This document shows, piece after piece, positions 12,933-20,421 of a DNA stretch of 64,000 nt. The notes under the pieces were generated by a model, which saw only the letters and a list, made by a program, of their open reading frames with translations, searched no databases and had not been told where the DNA came from. This stretch comes from an uncultured Chloroflexota bacterium (lineage in GTDB: Bacteria > Chloroflexota > Chloroflexia > Chloroflexales > Chloroflexaceae). Location: contig CAKZKA010000058.1 in the NCBI GenBank assembly GCA_937120965.1, positions 1 to 64,000 on the forward strand, read 5' to 3'. How positions within the stretch are numbered: the stretch's first letter is position 1; each line of letters begins with the position of its first letter. The position numbers and the translations under genes were made by a program.

Positions 12933-13184
12933 CTTTTTCGCGCTAACATCTCTTTCCATTCCGGCGCTGTGCGGCGCGGCCGCGTGGACCTCTGGTACAA
13001 TGATCGAAGAAAGCCATGAATTCCAGCCCCGCAGCCAGGAACACGGGGCAACCCGGTTGCCCCTTCCCCCAACCGCGGTTGGCGACGTCGGGCGCCCCGG
13101 CAGGCGGGCGCGCGGGGCAACCCGGTTGCCCCCTATGCTCACATCAGAGACCTGACCCTCCCTGGAAGGGCAACCCCCTCGACC

Positions 13185-14039
13185 ATGCACAGCCACTCTA
13201 TCGCGATTGACGGCTACCGCCTGCACCTGCTCGAAACCGGCCACGGCCCTGCCGTGCTGCTGCTCCACGGCTTTGCCGGCTCAGCCGAGGATTGGCGACC
13301 GACGGGCAAGCTGCTGGCGCGCGCGGGGTACCGCGCCATTGCCGTTGATGGGCTGGGCTTCGGGCGCTCCGACAAACCCGCCGACGCACCCTACTCGCTG
13401 GAGTTCTCGGCCCACCTCTACGCCCGGCTGATCGAGCGCCTTGACGCGGGCGCGGCGCACCTGGTGGCCCACTCGATGGGCGGCAAGTACGCCATTGCCA
13501 CGGCCCTGTTGCACCCCTCCGCCGTGCGCAGCCTCACCCTGGTGGGCAGCGACGGCTTCAGCGAACCTTCGCCGCTGACGCGGCTCGGCGGCTGGCCGCT
13601 GGTCGGCCCGGGCCTGCTGTGGCTCTCGGCCCGCCCCTGGATGGTCCGGGCCTTCCTCAGCGCGGCCTTCTACGCCCCCGAGCGCCATATCACCGCCGAG
13701 ATCCTCGAGCGGGGCCGGGCCGCCCTCATCGGCGCCGACAACCGCCGCGCCCTGACCGCCCTCAGTCGCCGCTACGATGCCACCGACCTGGGGCGTACCG
13801 GCCTCCGCGACCGCCTCGGCGAACTGCGCGTCCCTACCCTGCTGGTCTGGGGCGAAGCCGACCAGGTTTTTCCTCTGGAGACCGGCCAGCGGGCGCTGGC
13901 CATCCCCGGCGCGCGTCTGGTGGTATTTCCGCGCTGCGGCCACTTCCCGCAGATCGAGGCGGCGCGCGCCTTCCACGGCCTGCTGCTTGGCTTCCTCGCC
14001 GGCGTCGAAAGCGCTACCCGCGCCCGAGGCGGGCAATGA
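13185..14039 (+). CDS. Alpha/beta-fold hydrolase
   Basis: A 284-aa alpha/beta hydrolase with a complete triad: nucleophile Ser97 in A-H-S-M-G-G, acid Asp226 in G-E-A-D-Q-V-F, and His253 in C-G-H-F-P-Q-I-E. The oxyanion-hole H-G-F lies near residues 27-30, and a lid segment of about 60 residues follows G-S-D-G-F. This pattern fits esterases, C-C hydrolases and haloperoxidase-like enzymes; the substrate cannot be inferred. There is no signal peptide, so it is cytoplasmic. The 3' end overlaps the convergent P-type ATPase gene by 26 bp, so the two transcripts must be antisense at their ends. Confidence 0.88.
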   Translation: MHSHSIAIDGYRLHLLETGHGPAVLLLHGFAGSAEDWRPTGKLLARAGYRAIAVDGLGFGRSDKPADAPYSLEFSAHLYARLIERLDAGAAHLVAHSMGGKYAIATALLHPSAVRSLTLVGSDGFSEPSPLTRLGGWPLVGPGLLWLSARPWMVRAFLSAAFYAPERHITAEILERGRAALIGADNRRALTALSRRYDATDLGRTGLRDRLGELRVPTLLVWGEADQVFPLETGQRALAIPGARLVVFPRCGHFPQIEAARAFHGLLLGFLAGVESATRARGGQ

Positions 14040-16833
14040 GCTTGCGCCCCTCCACCAGCCAGAGCACGCTGCTGGCAACCACCAGGCACACCAGCCAGTC
14101 GCTCAGGCTCAGCGGCACGGTGCTGAACGCGCGCTGCAACCCGGGCAGGTAGACCACCAGCGCCTGGAGCGCGAATGACAGCGCCAGCGCCCCCCACAAC
14201 CACGGGTTGCTGAACAAACGGTAAAAGGCGCTCCGCTCCTCCGAGCGTGCATTCAGCACATTGAACAACTGGAACAACACCAGGGTGGTGAAGGCCATCG
14301 TCTGGGCGTAGGCCAGATCCCCTGCGCCCACGAGCAGCCCGCCGGGCAAGGCCAGGTCCATCACCCCCAGGGTGCCGACGGCCATGATCAGCCCGACGAA
14401 GAAGATATTGAACCACATCTGGCGACTGATCACCGGGGCGCGCGGATCGCGCGGCGGTCGCTCCATCACCCGCGGGTCGGCCGGCTCGAGCCCCAGGGCC
14501 AGGGCCGGCGCGGCGTCGGTCAGCAGGTTGATCCACAGGATCTGCGTGGCCAGCAAGGGCGTCACCAGCAGGGTTCCCTCGCCGGGTGTCAACCCGATCA
14601 GCGCCGCCAGGGTCACACCGCCGAACATCGTCAGCACCTCGCCGATGTTGGAGGAAAGCAGGTAGCGCAGGAACTTCTGGATGTTGGCGAAGATCGAGCG
14701 GCCCTCTTCCACCGCAGCGACGATCGAGGCAAAGTTGTCGTCGGTGAGGATCATATCTGCGGCGCCCTTGCTCACATCGGTGCCGGTGATGCCCATCGCC
14801 ACGCCGATATCCGCCGCCTTGAGCGCCGGGGCATCGTTGACCCCGTCGCCGGTCATGGCCACGATCGCCCCATCGTCCTTCAACGCCCGCACCAGGCGCA
14901 ACTTGTGTTCCGGAGCCACCCGCGCAAAGACCGAACACTCGCTCAACACGCGCCGTAGCTCGGCGTCGTCCATCTGTTGCAGGGCACTGCCCGTCACCGC
15001 CGATTGGCCGGGCGCGCCGATACCCGCCTCGGCGGCGATCGCTGCGGCAGTGCGCGGATGATCGCCGGTGATCATAATCGGGCGGACACCCGCCCGCTTC
15101 GCCCGGGCCACAGCCCCCCGCGCCTCGGGACGCAGCGGGTCAATCAGGCCCATGACCCCCAGGAAGACCATTGACTGCTCGATCTCCTCGCTCCACTGAC
15201 CGCTGGCCGCATCGCGGGCCAGGGTGCGGTAGGCCACCCCGAGGGTCCGGAGGGCCTGGTCGGCCAGTTCCTCGACGCAGGCCAGGATCTCGCGCCGCCG
15301 CTCGGCGGTCAGTGGGCGCACCTTGCCCTCCAGACCGACACGCTCATAGTCGCAGCGGGCCAGCAGAATATCCGGCGCGCCTTTGGTGAAGACGATCAGC
15401 CGTTCCTTCTCCTGGTCAACGTGGGCGGTGCTCATCAGCTTGCGCTCCGACGTGAACGGCACCTCGCCCACCCGCGGAAAACGCTCGTCCAGCTCTGCGT
15501 CGGTCAGGCCCGCCCGGCGCGCCGCCACCAGCAGGGCGCCCTCGGTCGGATCGCCCCGAATGGCGTACCGCCCATTCTCATGAACCAGACGCGCGTTGTT
15601 GGCCATATGCGCCGCGCGCAGCGCCTTCCGCACCTCCTCGCGCAACACCGGATCGGTGACGGGCCGGCCGTCCATTTCCAGCGTTCCCTCTGGCCGGTAC
15701 CCATCCCCGGAGAGATCCACCCGGCCGCTGGGAGTCACGACTGTGCGCACGATCATCTCGTTGCGCGTCAGCGTGCCGGTCTTGTCCGAGCAGATCACCG
15801 TGGTCGAGCCGAGCGTTTCGACCGACGAAAGCGTGCGGACGATCGCGTTGCGCCGGGCCATACGCTGCATGCCGAGGGAAAGCACGATGGTGGTGATCGC
15901 GGTCAAGCCCTCGGGCACGGCTGCGACTGCCAGGCTGACCCCCAGGATCAGCACATCCACCAGGTCGCTCAAGCTCCGGACGCCGCTCACCAGGATCAGG
16001 GTCACGCTCATCACCACGGCAATGGCAACCACCACACTGCCGAGGAGCCGCCCTACCCGCGCCAGTTCTTTCTGGAGCGGCGTCGGCTCACTCTCAGTTT
16101 GCTGTAGCGTCCCGGCGATCTTGCCGATCTCGGTCCGCGGCCCGGTGGCGGTTACCACGGCGCGACCGCGACCGGCGACCACCGCGGTGCCGCTGAAGAG
16201 CATATTGTGGCGATCAGGAATGGTCACCTCGGCGGCGATGGGGGCGCTGTCCTTGCTGACGCTCGTGCTCTCGCCGGTCAGCACCGCCTCGGCGACCCGC
16301 AGGGCGATCGACTCGATGAGCCGCGCATCGGCGGGCATAGTATCGCCTTCTTCGATCAGCAGAATATCGCCCGGCGCCACCTCCGCGGCGGCAACCGAAC
16401 GCGGGGCGCCATCACGCAGTACCCGGGCCTGGGGCGCGGCCAGGGCGCGCAGGGCCGCTACGGCCTGTTCGGCGCGGCTCTCCTGCACAAAACCAAGCAC
16501 ACCGTTCAGGAGCACGATGGCCAGGATGGTCAGGGACTCGAACGGGAGCGGATCGGCTCGCTCGATCAGCCACACCACGAAGGAGATCACGGTGGCCGCC
16601 AGCAGCAATCCGGTCAGCGGATCGCGAAACTGGTCCAGAAAGCGCACCCAGAGGGGTGGCGGCGGCGTCGCAGGCAACTCATTGCGCCCGTAGCGCTCGA
16701 GACGCGCCCGGGCCTCGGCCGAGTCCAACCCGCGGGCCGGATCAGCCTCCAGCGCCGCGAGCACCTCGGCCACCGGGCGCTGATAGGCCCGCCCCAGATC
16801 ATCGGGAATGATCATTGATGATCCACTCGACAT
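14014..16833 (-). CDS. P-type cation-transporting ATPase (P2/SERCA-like)
   Basis: An ATP-driven cation pump of the inner membrane. It has an N-terminal cation-ATPase domain, the T-G-E-S actuator motif, the phosphorylation site D-K-T-G-T-L-T-R-N-E-M, the hinge G-D-G-V-N-D-A-P-A-L-K, and P-E-G-L in the fourth membrane helix, which is characteristic of Ca2+-type (P2) pumps. A C-terminal domain of about four to six helices follows, so the length (939 aa) and topology are complete. Starts at 16833 (M-S-S-G) and 16815 (M-I-I-P-D-D) are both plausible; the open frame up to 16911 runs toward the repeat region and was not used. It is convergent with the hydrolase. The ion could be Ca2+, Mn2+ or another divalent cation. 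Confidence 0.92.
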   Translation of the reverse strand: MSSGSSMIIPDDLGRAYQRPVAEVLAALEADPARGLDSAEARARLERYGRNELPATPPPPLWVRFLDQFRDPLTGLLLAATVISFVVWLIERADPLPFESLTILAIVLLNGVLGFVQESRAEQAVAALRALAAPQARVLRDGAPRSVAAAEVAPGDILLIEEGDTMPADARLIESIALRVAEAVLTGESTSVSKDSAPIAAEVTIPDRHNMLFSGTAVVAGRGRAVVTATGPRTEIGKIAGTLQQTESEPTPLQKELARVGRLLGSVVVAIAVVMSVTLILVSGVRSLSDLVDVLILGVSLAVAAVPEGLTAITTIVLSLGMQRMARRNAIVRTLSSVETLGSTTVICSDKTGTLTRNEMIVRTVVTPSGRVDLSGDGYRPEGTLEMDGRPVTDPVLREEVRKALRAAHMANNARLVHENGRYAIRGDPTEGALLVAARRAGLTDAELDERFPRVGEVPFTSERKLMSTAHVDQEKERLIVFTKGAPDILLARCDYERVGLEGKVRPLTAERRREILACVEELADQALRTLGVAYRTLARDAASGQWSEEIEQSMVFLGVMGLIDPLRPEARGAVARAKRAGVRPIMITGDHPRTAAAIAAEAGIGAPGQSAVTGSALQQMDDAELRRVLSECSVFARVAPEHKLRLVRALKDDGAIVAMTGDGVNDAPALKAADIGVAMGITGTDVSKGAADMILTDDNFASIVAAVEEGRSIFANIQKFLRYLLSSNIGEVLTMFGGVTLAALIGLTPGEGTLLVTPLLATQILWINLLTDAAPALALGLEPADPRVMERPPRDPRAPVISRQMWFNIFFVGLIMAVGTLGVMDLALPGGLLVGAGDLAYAQTMAFTTLVLFQLFNVLNARSEERSAFYRLFSNPWLWGALALSFALQALVVYLPGLQRAFSTVPLSLSDWLVCLVVASSVLWLVEGRKLIARLGRG

Positions 16834-16913
16834 ATCCACCAAAACCAACGGCTTTCCCTGCCACCCCTCCGCGGAAGGCCCGAACGGGCCACCCCCTCCC
16901 CCACCCACCACCG

Positions 16914-17121
16914 TTTAAGGGCGGACAGAACATCCGGGCCAACATGGCTTGTACCGCATTGGAACGCCCCCGCGCACGGCGCTGGTCTCCCCGCTTCGAC
17001 AGGCTCAGCGCAGGCTCTCCAGCGAAGCTGGAGAGATACCAGGGGCCGGGGGTGAGGACCAACCGGCGCATCCCCACGCCATACCGCCCGTCGGCGTCCA
17101 TAGGTTCTGTTCACCCTTAAA
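16914..17121 (+). mobile_element. 201-bp MITE-like element, copy 1
   Basis: Begins TTTAAGGGCGGACAGAAC and ends with the inverted GTTCTGT(T)C(A)CCCTTAAA. It carries the family core (CCGCATTGGAACGCCCCCG, a CTTCGACAGGCTCAG block and a CTCCAGC-GAA-GCTGGAG hairpin). At 208 bp it is slightly longer than the other copies because of a few extra bases after the internal hairpin. Flanks are only imperfectly duplicated (CCCACC-rich on both sides). It lies upstream of the P-type ATPase gene. Confidence 0.85.
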
Positions 17122-17615
17122 CCCACCCGCCGCCGGGAGGAGCGTGCGGAAGCCCGCGTTCTCCGCCATCGAATGCCGGGGTCGCCTGGCGCCCCTCAGG
17201 GAGGGGCATGGGGAAACCCGGTTTCCCCTCCGTTCACCTCAGCCGTCCATGCGGCTGCGCCGCACAACACCGGAATGAACATGTTTGTTCCTGGGAGGGC
17301 TGCGCCCTCCCAAACCCTCCCCTCAAGGAGGGGGTTGGGGAAACCCGGTTTCCCCATTTCCCAACCGCTGGTGGGAGCGGCTGGCGCCCCCACAGGCAGG
17401 GCTATGGGGAAACCTGGTTTCCCCTATTTTCACCTCAGCCATCCATGCGGCTGCGCCGCACAACGCCAGAATGAAAATATTTGTTCCTGGGAGGGCTTCG
17501 CCCTCCCAAATCCTCCCCGCTGGCGGATTGTTTCCTGGGAGGGCGTAGAGGCGCGGCGGCGCCGCGCCTCTACGCCAAACCCTCCCGCGGGCGGGCTATT
17601 TTCACCTCAGAATGC
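17122..17615. repeat. Composite palindrome array
   Basis: No gene is seen in this 494-bp stretch. It contains two full composite units (TGCGGC-TGC-GCCGCA hairpin, GGAATGAA(C/A)AT spacer, GGGAGGGC/GCCCTCCC hairpin, 19-bp palindrome) at about 17250 and 17450. Palindromes sit at 17210-17228 and 17337-17355 (central C) and at 17406-17424 (central T). The long H2 hairpin at 17542-17576 ends the array. Confidence 0.8.
17542..17576. repeat. Long hairpin module H2
   Basis: A perfect 16-bp stem with a GGC loop, GGCGTAGAGGCGCGGC paired with its complement. It lies 40 bp downstream of the stop of the minus-strand PPOX gene, where it could act in transcript termination. Confidence 0.8.
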
Positions 17616-18008
17616 CTACGCCACGCCCTGGCCGTGTACCCGTCGCACCGTAACGCGCACCGAGGCGCGCGGGGCGTCAGGGCGCCGGGCGAGCCACTCC
17701 TCGACCCGCTCCGGGCCGAGGTAGCGCAGCGCCAGGCGCCGGCGCAACTCGGGGTCCGCCGGCTCAACCGTGGCAACTCCACTCAGCGAGAGGTAGCGCA
17801 CACCATCCTCGATCGTCACGGCGATGATCGGATTACGGCGCAGGTTCCGCGCCTTGACGCTTTCAGCGCCGATGCTGAAGCGGATCTGCTCCCCCTCCAG
17901 CAGATACCAGACGACCGTCTGGTGAATGCTGCCATCGGCGTTGAGCGTGCCGATGACCGCATAGTGCCGCCCCTCCAGAAACTCGCGTTGCCGCTTGGTC
18001 AGAAGCAT
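17616..18008 (-). CDS. PPOX-class (pyridoxamine 5'-phosphate oxidase fold) oxidoreductase
   Basis: A 130-aa split-barrel flavin/F420-binding protein. The N-terminal G-T-L-N-A-D-G-S-I-H-Q-T-V-V-W-Y and the R-F-S-I-G....K-A-R-N-L-R-R-N-P motifs are typical of PPOX-class, often F420-dependent, oxidoreductases. ATG 18008 was chosen because GGAGGTGG lies a few bases upstream; the longer frame to 18023 would start inside that site. It is a single gene with no evident operon partner. Cofactor (FMN or F420) and substrate cannot be decided from the sequence. Confidence 0.8.
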   Translation of the reverse strand: MLLTKRQREFLEGRHYAVIGTLNADGSIHQTVVWYLLEGEQIRFSIGAESVKARNLRRNPIIAVTIEDGVRYLSLSGVATVEPADPELRRRLALRYLGPERVEEWLARRPDAPRASVRVTVRRVHGQGVA

Positions 18009-18620
18009 CACCGCCACCTCCACCCGCTCTTCAGCATTTGGACGCGCTTATTGTACTCCGAAACGGTGACGCAGCGTGGAGAACACGGAGTTCGCTTCGG
18101 CTCTCAGGGGTAGGGTTTTTGGGAGCTGCGCCCCAGGACCCCGCATACCCCATCCCCCTACCCCCCTCCCCTGGCAGGTGGGAGAGCCAGAATCTAGCGT
18201 TGCGGTACGTCAAATGTTGCGGAACGCGTCCCAATGCGGTAACCAGCCCTGGCCCTCGGCAAGCCCCTCACCTTGGGGGCAACACAGCGTCTGCGTTGTA
18301 CCGCATGAGGAAGCCATAGGCAACGTTGTGGGCAATGCATAAGCTGGACGGAGAGGGAAAGGACCTCCCTCCCTGCCCCCGCTCTGGCCGAGCTGGAGCA
18401 GGGGGATCAGGCTGCTCCCGCCCCCCTCTCCACCTACGGTGGAGAGGGGGGATGGGGGGGTGAGGACCTGCCCACCCCCGACCGCCAGCAAGCCTACGGA
18501 CCCATGGAGCGGTTGAGGGCAACTCAGGCGGCGTTGTCCTCGAGCGCGCGGCCCGAATTGTGAACAAAAGTACTACCGCGCCACAGTGCGGAAGTTCAGA
18601 CTTTCTTCACCCAGAAGGGG
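18009..18620. other. 612-bp gene-free stretch
   Basis: GC-rich, with many runs of C and G (CCCCCTACCCCCCTCCCC near 18150; GGAGAGGGGGGATGGGGGG near 18440). No ORF with convincing coding character, tRNA or rRNA is seen. It lacks the 19-bp palindrome, unlike most other gaps. The right end leads into the promoter of the sigma factor gene. Confidence 0.5.
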
Positions 18621-18650
18621 TTGACTTTAACCGTTGCATAATGCTATAGT
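18621..18650 (+). promoter_or_regulatory. Sigma-70-type promoter upstream of the primary sigma gene
   Basis: TTGACT (18621-18626), an 18-bp spacer and TATAGT (18645-18650). It lies in a locally A/T-rich stretch and is the best -35/-10 pair seen in the window. It predicts a start near 18657 and a leader of about 370 nt before the sigma factor gene, unless it serves a separate small RNA. Confidence 0.6.
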
Positions 18651-18656
18651 AACAGC

Positions 18657-19029
18657 GGCAAAGTGAATGGGGTGCCATGTTCGCGTCCCTCCAGGGTGTG
18701 AAGGGAATTGGGGTTTGAGTTCTCAGGCTCGGCCCCTTCTTCTTGCCAGCAATGCCACACCGGGTCGGCGCGAAGGGCCTGAGCGGACCAGATACCCGCT
18801 CCGGCCCTATTACGTTCCCGTGATTCGCTACGCAGGGAGGCCGTACCCCTGAGGACAGAGTAGCGAGTTTTCGAAACAGCAGGCCATTGTATTCAATGGA
18901 AAAGGCAGGAAACGCTTGACAGTGGGTGTATTATGTTAATTGCACCGGGGCGCGGCGCAGGGCCGTCAGGCGTGCCTGAGGACGAGGATGGTACCGCAGA
19001 TTTATGCATCCACACAGGAGTCGGGGCCG
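18657..19029 (+). other. Long structured leader or small RNA region upstream of sigA
   Basis: Transcribed region inferred from the upstream promoter. It contains an interrupted stem pairing GCTCGGCCCCTTC (about 18731) with GAAGGGCCTGAGC (about 18771). A separate TTGACA (18916-18921) precedes an A/T-rich segment, but no well-spaced -10 is seen. It could be a 5' leader of the sigma gene or a small RNA such as 6S RNA; the sequence alone does not decide. Confidence 0.3.
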
Positions 19030-20166
19030 ATGAGTGAGCAGTTGCTTGAGCTAGCGCGGCAGCGTGGCTTTGTGACCTACGGCGATATCCTGGAGTTCTA
19101 TCCGCAACCGGAACTCCACGTCGCTGAGGTCGATCAACTCTATGCCCGTCTGCAGGCAGAGGGTATTAAGGTGGTTGAGACGGCCGCCGATTTTGAGCAG
19201 AACGCTGGCCAGGGCGAAGAGGAAGCGCTGAGCGAATTGCCTGATCTCGCCGAGATCGCCTTCGACGACCCGGTGCGGATGTACCTCCAGGAGATCGGCC
19301 AGGTGCCCCTGCTGACCGCGGAGCAGGAGGTCGAACTGGCCCAGGCGATGGAGGCGGGCGATCTGGCCCGCCAGCGCCTTGAACGCGAAGAGTACGAGCA
19401 CGGTCACGAGAAGGCCATGCTCGAACGGGCATTTGCCAAGGGCCAGGAGGCGCGCCAGCATCTGATCCAGGCCAATCTGCGCCTGGTGGTGTCAATCGCC
19501 AAAAAGTATACCTCCTATGGCCTTACGATGATGGATCTGGTCCAGGAGGGGAACATTGGTCTGATGCGCGCCGTTGAGAAGTTCGATTACAAGAAGGGCC
19601 ATAAGTTCAGCACCTACGCTACCTGGTGGATCCGCCAGGCCATTACCCGCGCCATCGCCGACCAGAGCCGCACCATCCGCCTCCCCGTGCATATGGGCGA
19701 GGCGATCAGTCAGGTGAAGCGCACCAGCCACAAGCTCCAGCAGTCTATGCAGCGCGAGCCGACGCCCGAAGAGATCGCCGAGGCTATGGGTATCAGCGCC
19801 GGGAAGGTGCGACGGACCCTCGAGGCCAGTATGCATCCCCTCTCGCTCGAGATGCCGGTGGGCCAGGAGGGCGAGGGCCGCATGGGCGATTTTATCGAGG
19901 ACGAGCGGATCTCGACCCCTGCCGAGGCCGCCGCTGCCGCGATGCTCCGCGAGCAGATCGAAGAAGTGCTGCAAAAGCTCCCCGAACGCGAGCGCAAGAT
20001 TATTCAGTTGCGCTATGGCCTCAAAGATGGGCGCTACCGCACCCTCGAAGAGGTGGGCGTCGAGTTTGGCATTACCCGCGAGCGCATCCGCCAGATCGAG
20101 GCCGTCGCTCTCCGCAAGCTGCGCCATCCCCACCTGGGCAAGAAGTTGCGCGGCTATCTCGATTGA
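19030..20166 (+). CDS. sigA: RNA polymerase primary sigma factor (SigA/RpoD family)
   Basis: Directs RNA polymerase to housekeeping promoters. The 378-aa product has region 1.2 ([11 protein letters not shown]), region 2 with the -10-recognising sequence ([14 protein letters not shown]), region 3, and region 4 with the -35 helix-turn-helix (T-L-E-E-V-G...[10 protein letters not shown]). The [14 protein letters not shown] ending is typical of primary rather than alternative sigmas. Start 19030 is supported by AGGAG at 19016-19020; frames starting at 18940 or 18988 are possible but less supported. Other sigA copies elsewhere cannot be excluded. Confidence 0.92.
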   Translation: MSEQLLELARQRGFVTYGDILEFYPQPELHVAEVDQLYARLQAEGIKVVETAADFEQNAGQGEEEALSELPDLAEIAFDDPVRMYLQEIGQVPLLTAEQEVELAQAMEAGDLARQRLEREEYEHGHEKAMLERAFAKGQEARQHLIQANLRLVVSIAKKYTSYGLTMMDLVQEGNIGLMRAVEKFDYKKGHKFSTYATWWIRQAITRAIADQSRTIRLPVHMGEAISQVKRTSHKLQQSMQREPTPEEIAEAMGISAGKVRRTLEASMHPLSLEMPVGQEGEGRMGDFIEDERISTPAEAAAAAMLREQIEEVLQKLPERERKIIQLRYGLKDGRYRTLEEVGVEFGITRERIRQIEAVALRKLRHPHLGKKLRGYLD

Positions 20167-20183
20167 GTCCTCGCAGATGCTTC

Positions 20184-20206
20184 CTGGGAGGGCGTAGCCC
20201 TCCCAG
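20184..20206 (+). terminator. Hairpin terminator after sigA
   Basis: A perfect 10-bp stem, CTGGGAGGGC, paired around a GTA loop, 17 bp after the stop. It belongs to the GGGAGGGC/GCCCTCCC family. Only a short pyrimidine stretch (CCCCTTCT) follows, so it is a weak classical terminator. Confidence 0.5.
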
Positions 20207-20286
20207 CCCCTTCTATACTCCGAGCCAACCTGCCCGAGCGCATCCCGCCCTCCCTGCGCCTTGCCCAACGGCGCCTCAGAGGATCC

Positions 20287-20389
20287 TACCAACTTCTGCT
20301 TGATGGCATTGCCTGAGCTAGCTCCACACCTCCACAAACAGGCCTGTGTGGCGCTGGAGCGCTGTGGAGATGCGCCGGACAATGCGGTG
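20287..20389 (+). repeat. About 105-bp repeat flanking the GT39 gene, left copy
   Basis: Starts TACCAACTTCTGCTTGATGG, contains CTCCACA and TGTGGAG arms that can pair, and ends GACAATGCGGTG. A related copy lies immediately downstream of the GT39 gene at 22994-23102, and a partial relative of its first 35 bp occurs at about 58609. Confidence 0.65.
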
Positions 20390-20406
20390 TCGCCAGTTCC
20401 ATTTGG

Positions 20407-20412
20407 TATAAT
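20407..20412 (+). promoter_or_regulatory. Extended -10 (TGGTATAAT) directly upstream of a start codon
   Basis: TATAAT is preceded by TGG, an extended -10. The ATG of the next gene begins 10 bp downstream (20422), so transcription would start at or within a base or two of the start codon, giving a leaderless mRNA. No clear -35 is visible, and an extended -10 does not need one. Confidence 0.6.
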
Positions 20413-20421
20413 GGCCCGGCT

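Larger units (their letters stand above)
12324..13184. repeat. 861-bp intergenic repeat region
   Basis: No convincing gene is seen here; long open frames crossing it are products of GC-rich repeats. From left to right it holds an imperfect long hairpin (about 12414-12450), a GGGAGGGC-TGC-GCCCTCCC hairpin near 12487, the perfect 17-bp-stem hairpin at 12588-12624, a 90-bp direct repeat (12637 and 12844), a TGGTACAAT promoter-like motif (12993-13001), and two variants of the 19-bp palindrome with A-to-C/T-to-G compensatory changes (13045-13063, 13124-13142). The TACAAT motif may drive the hydrolase gene at 13185. Confidence 0.7.

Noticed and set aside
12022-13155. 377-aa frame crossing the intergenic region
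   Set aside because: It overlaps the helicase 5' end antisense and then runs through palindromes and the 90-bp repeat, so its amino-acid repeats are a by-product of DNA repeats.
18916-18921. TTGACA as a second sigA promoter
   Set aside because: No acceptable -10 at 16-18 bp spacing; the best A/T match is at 14-15 bp.
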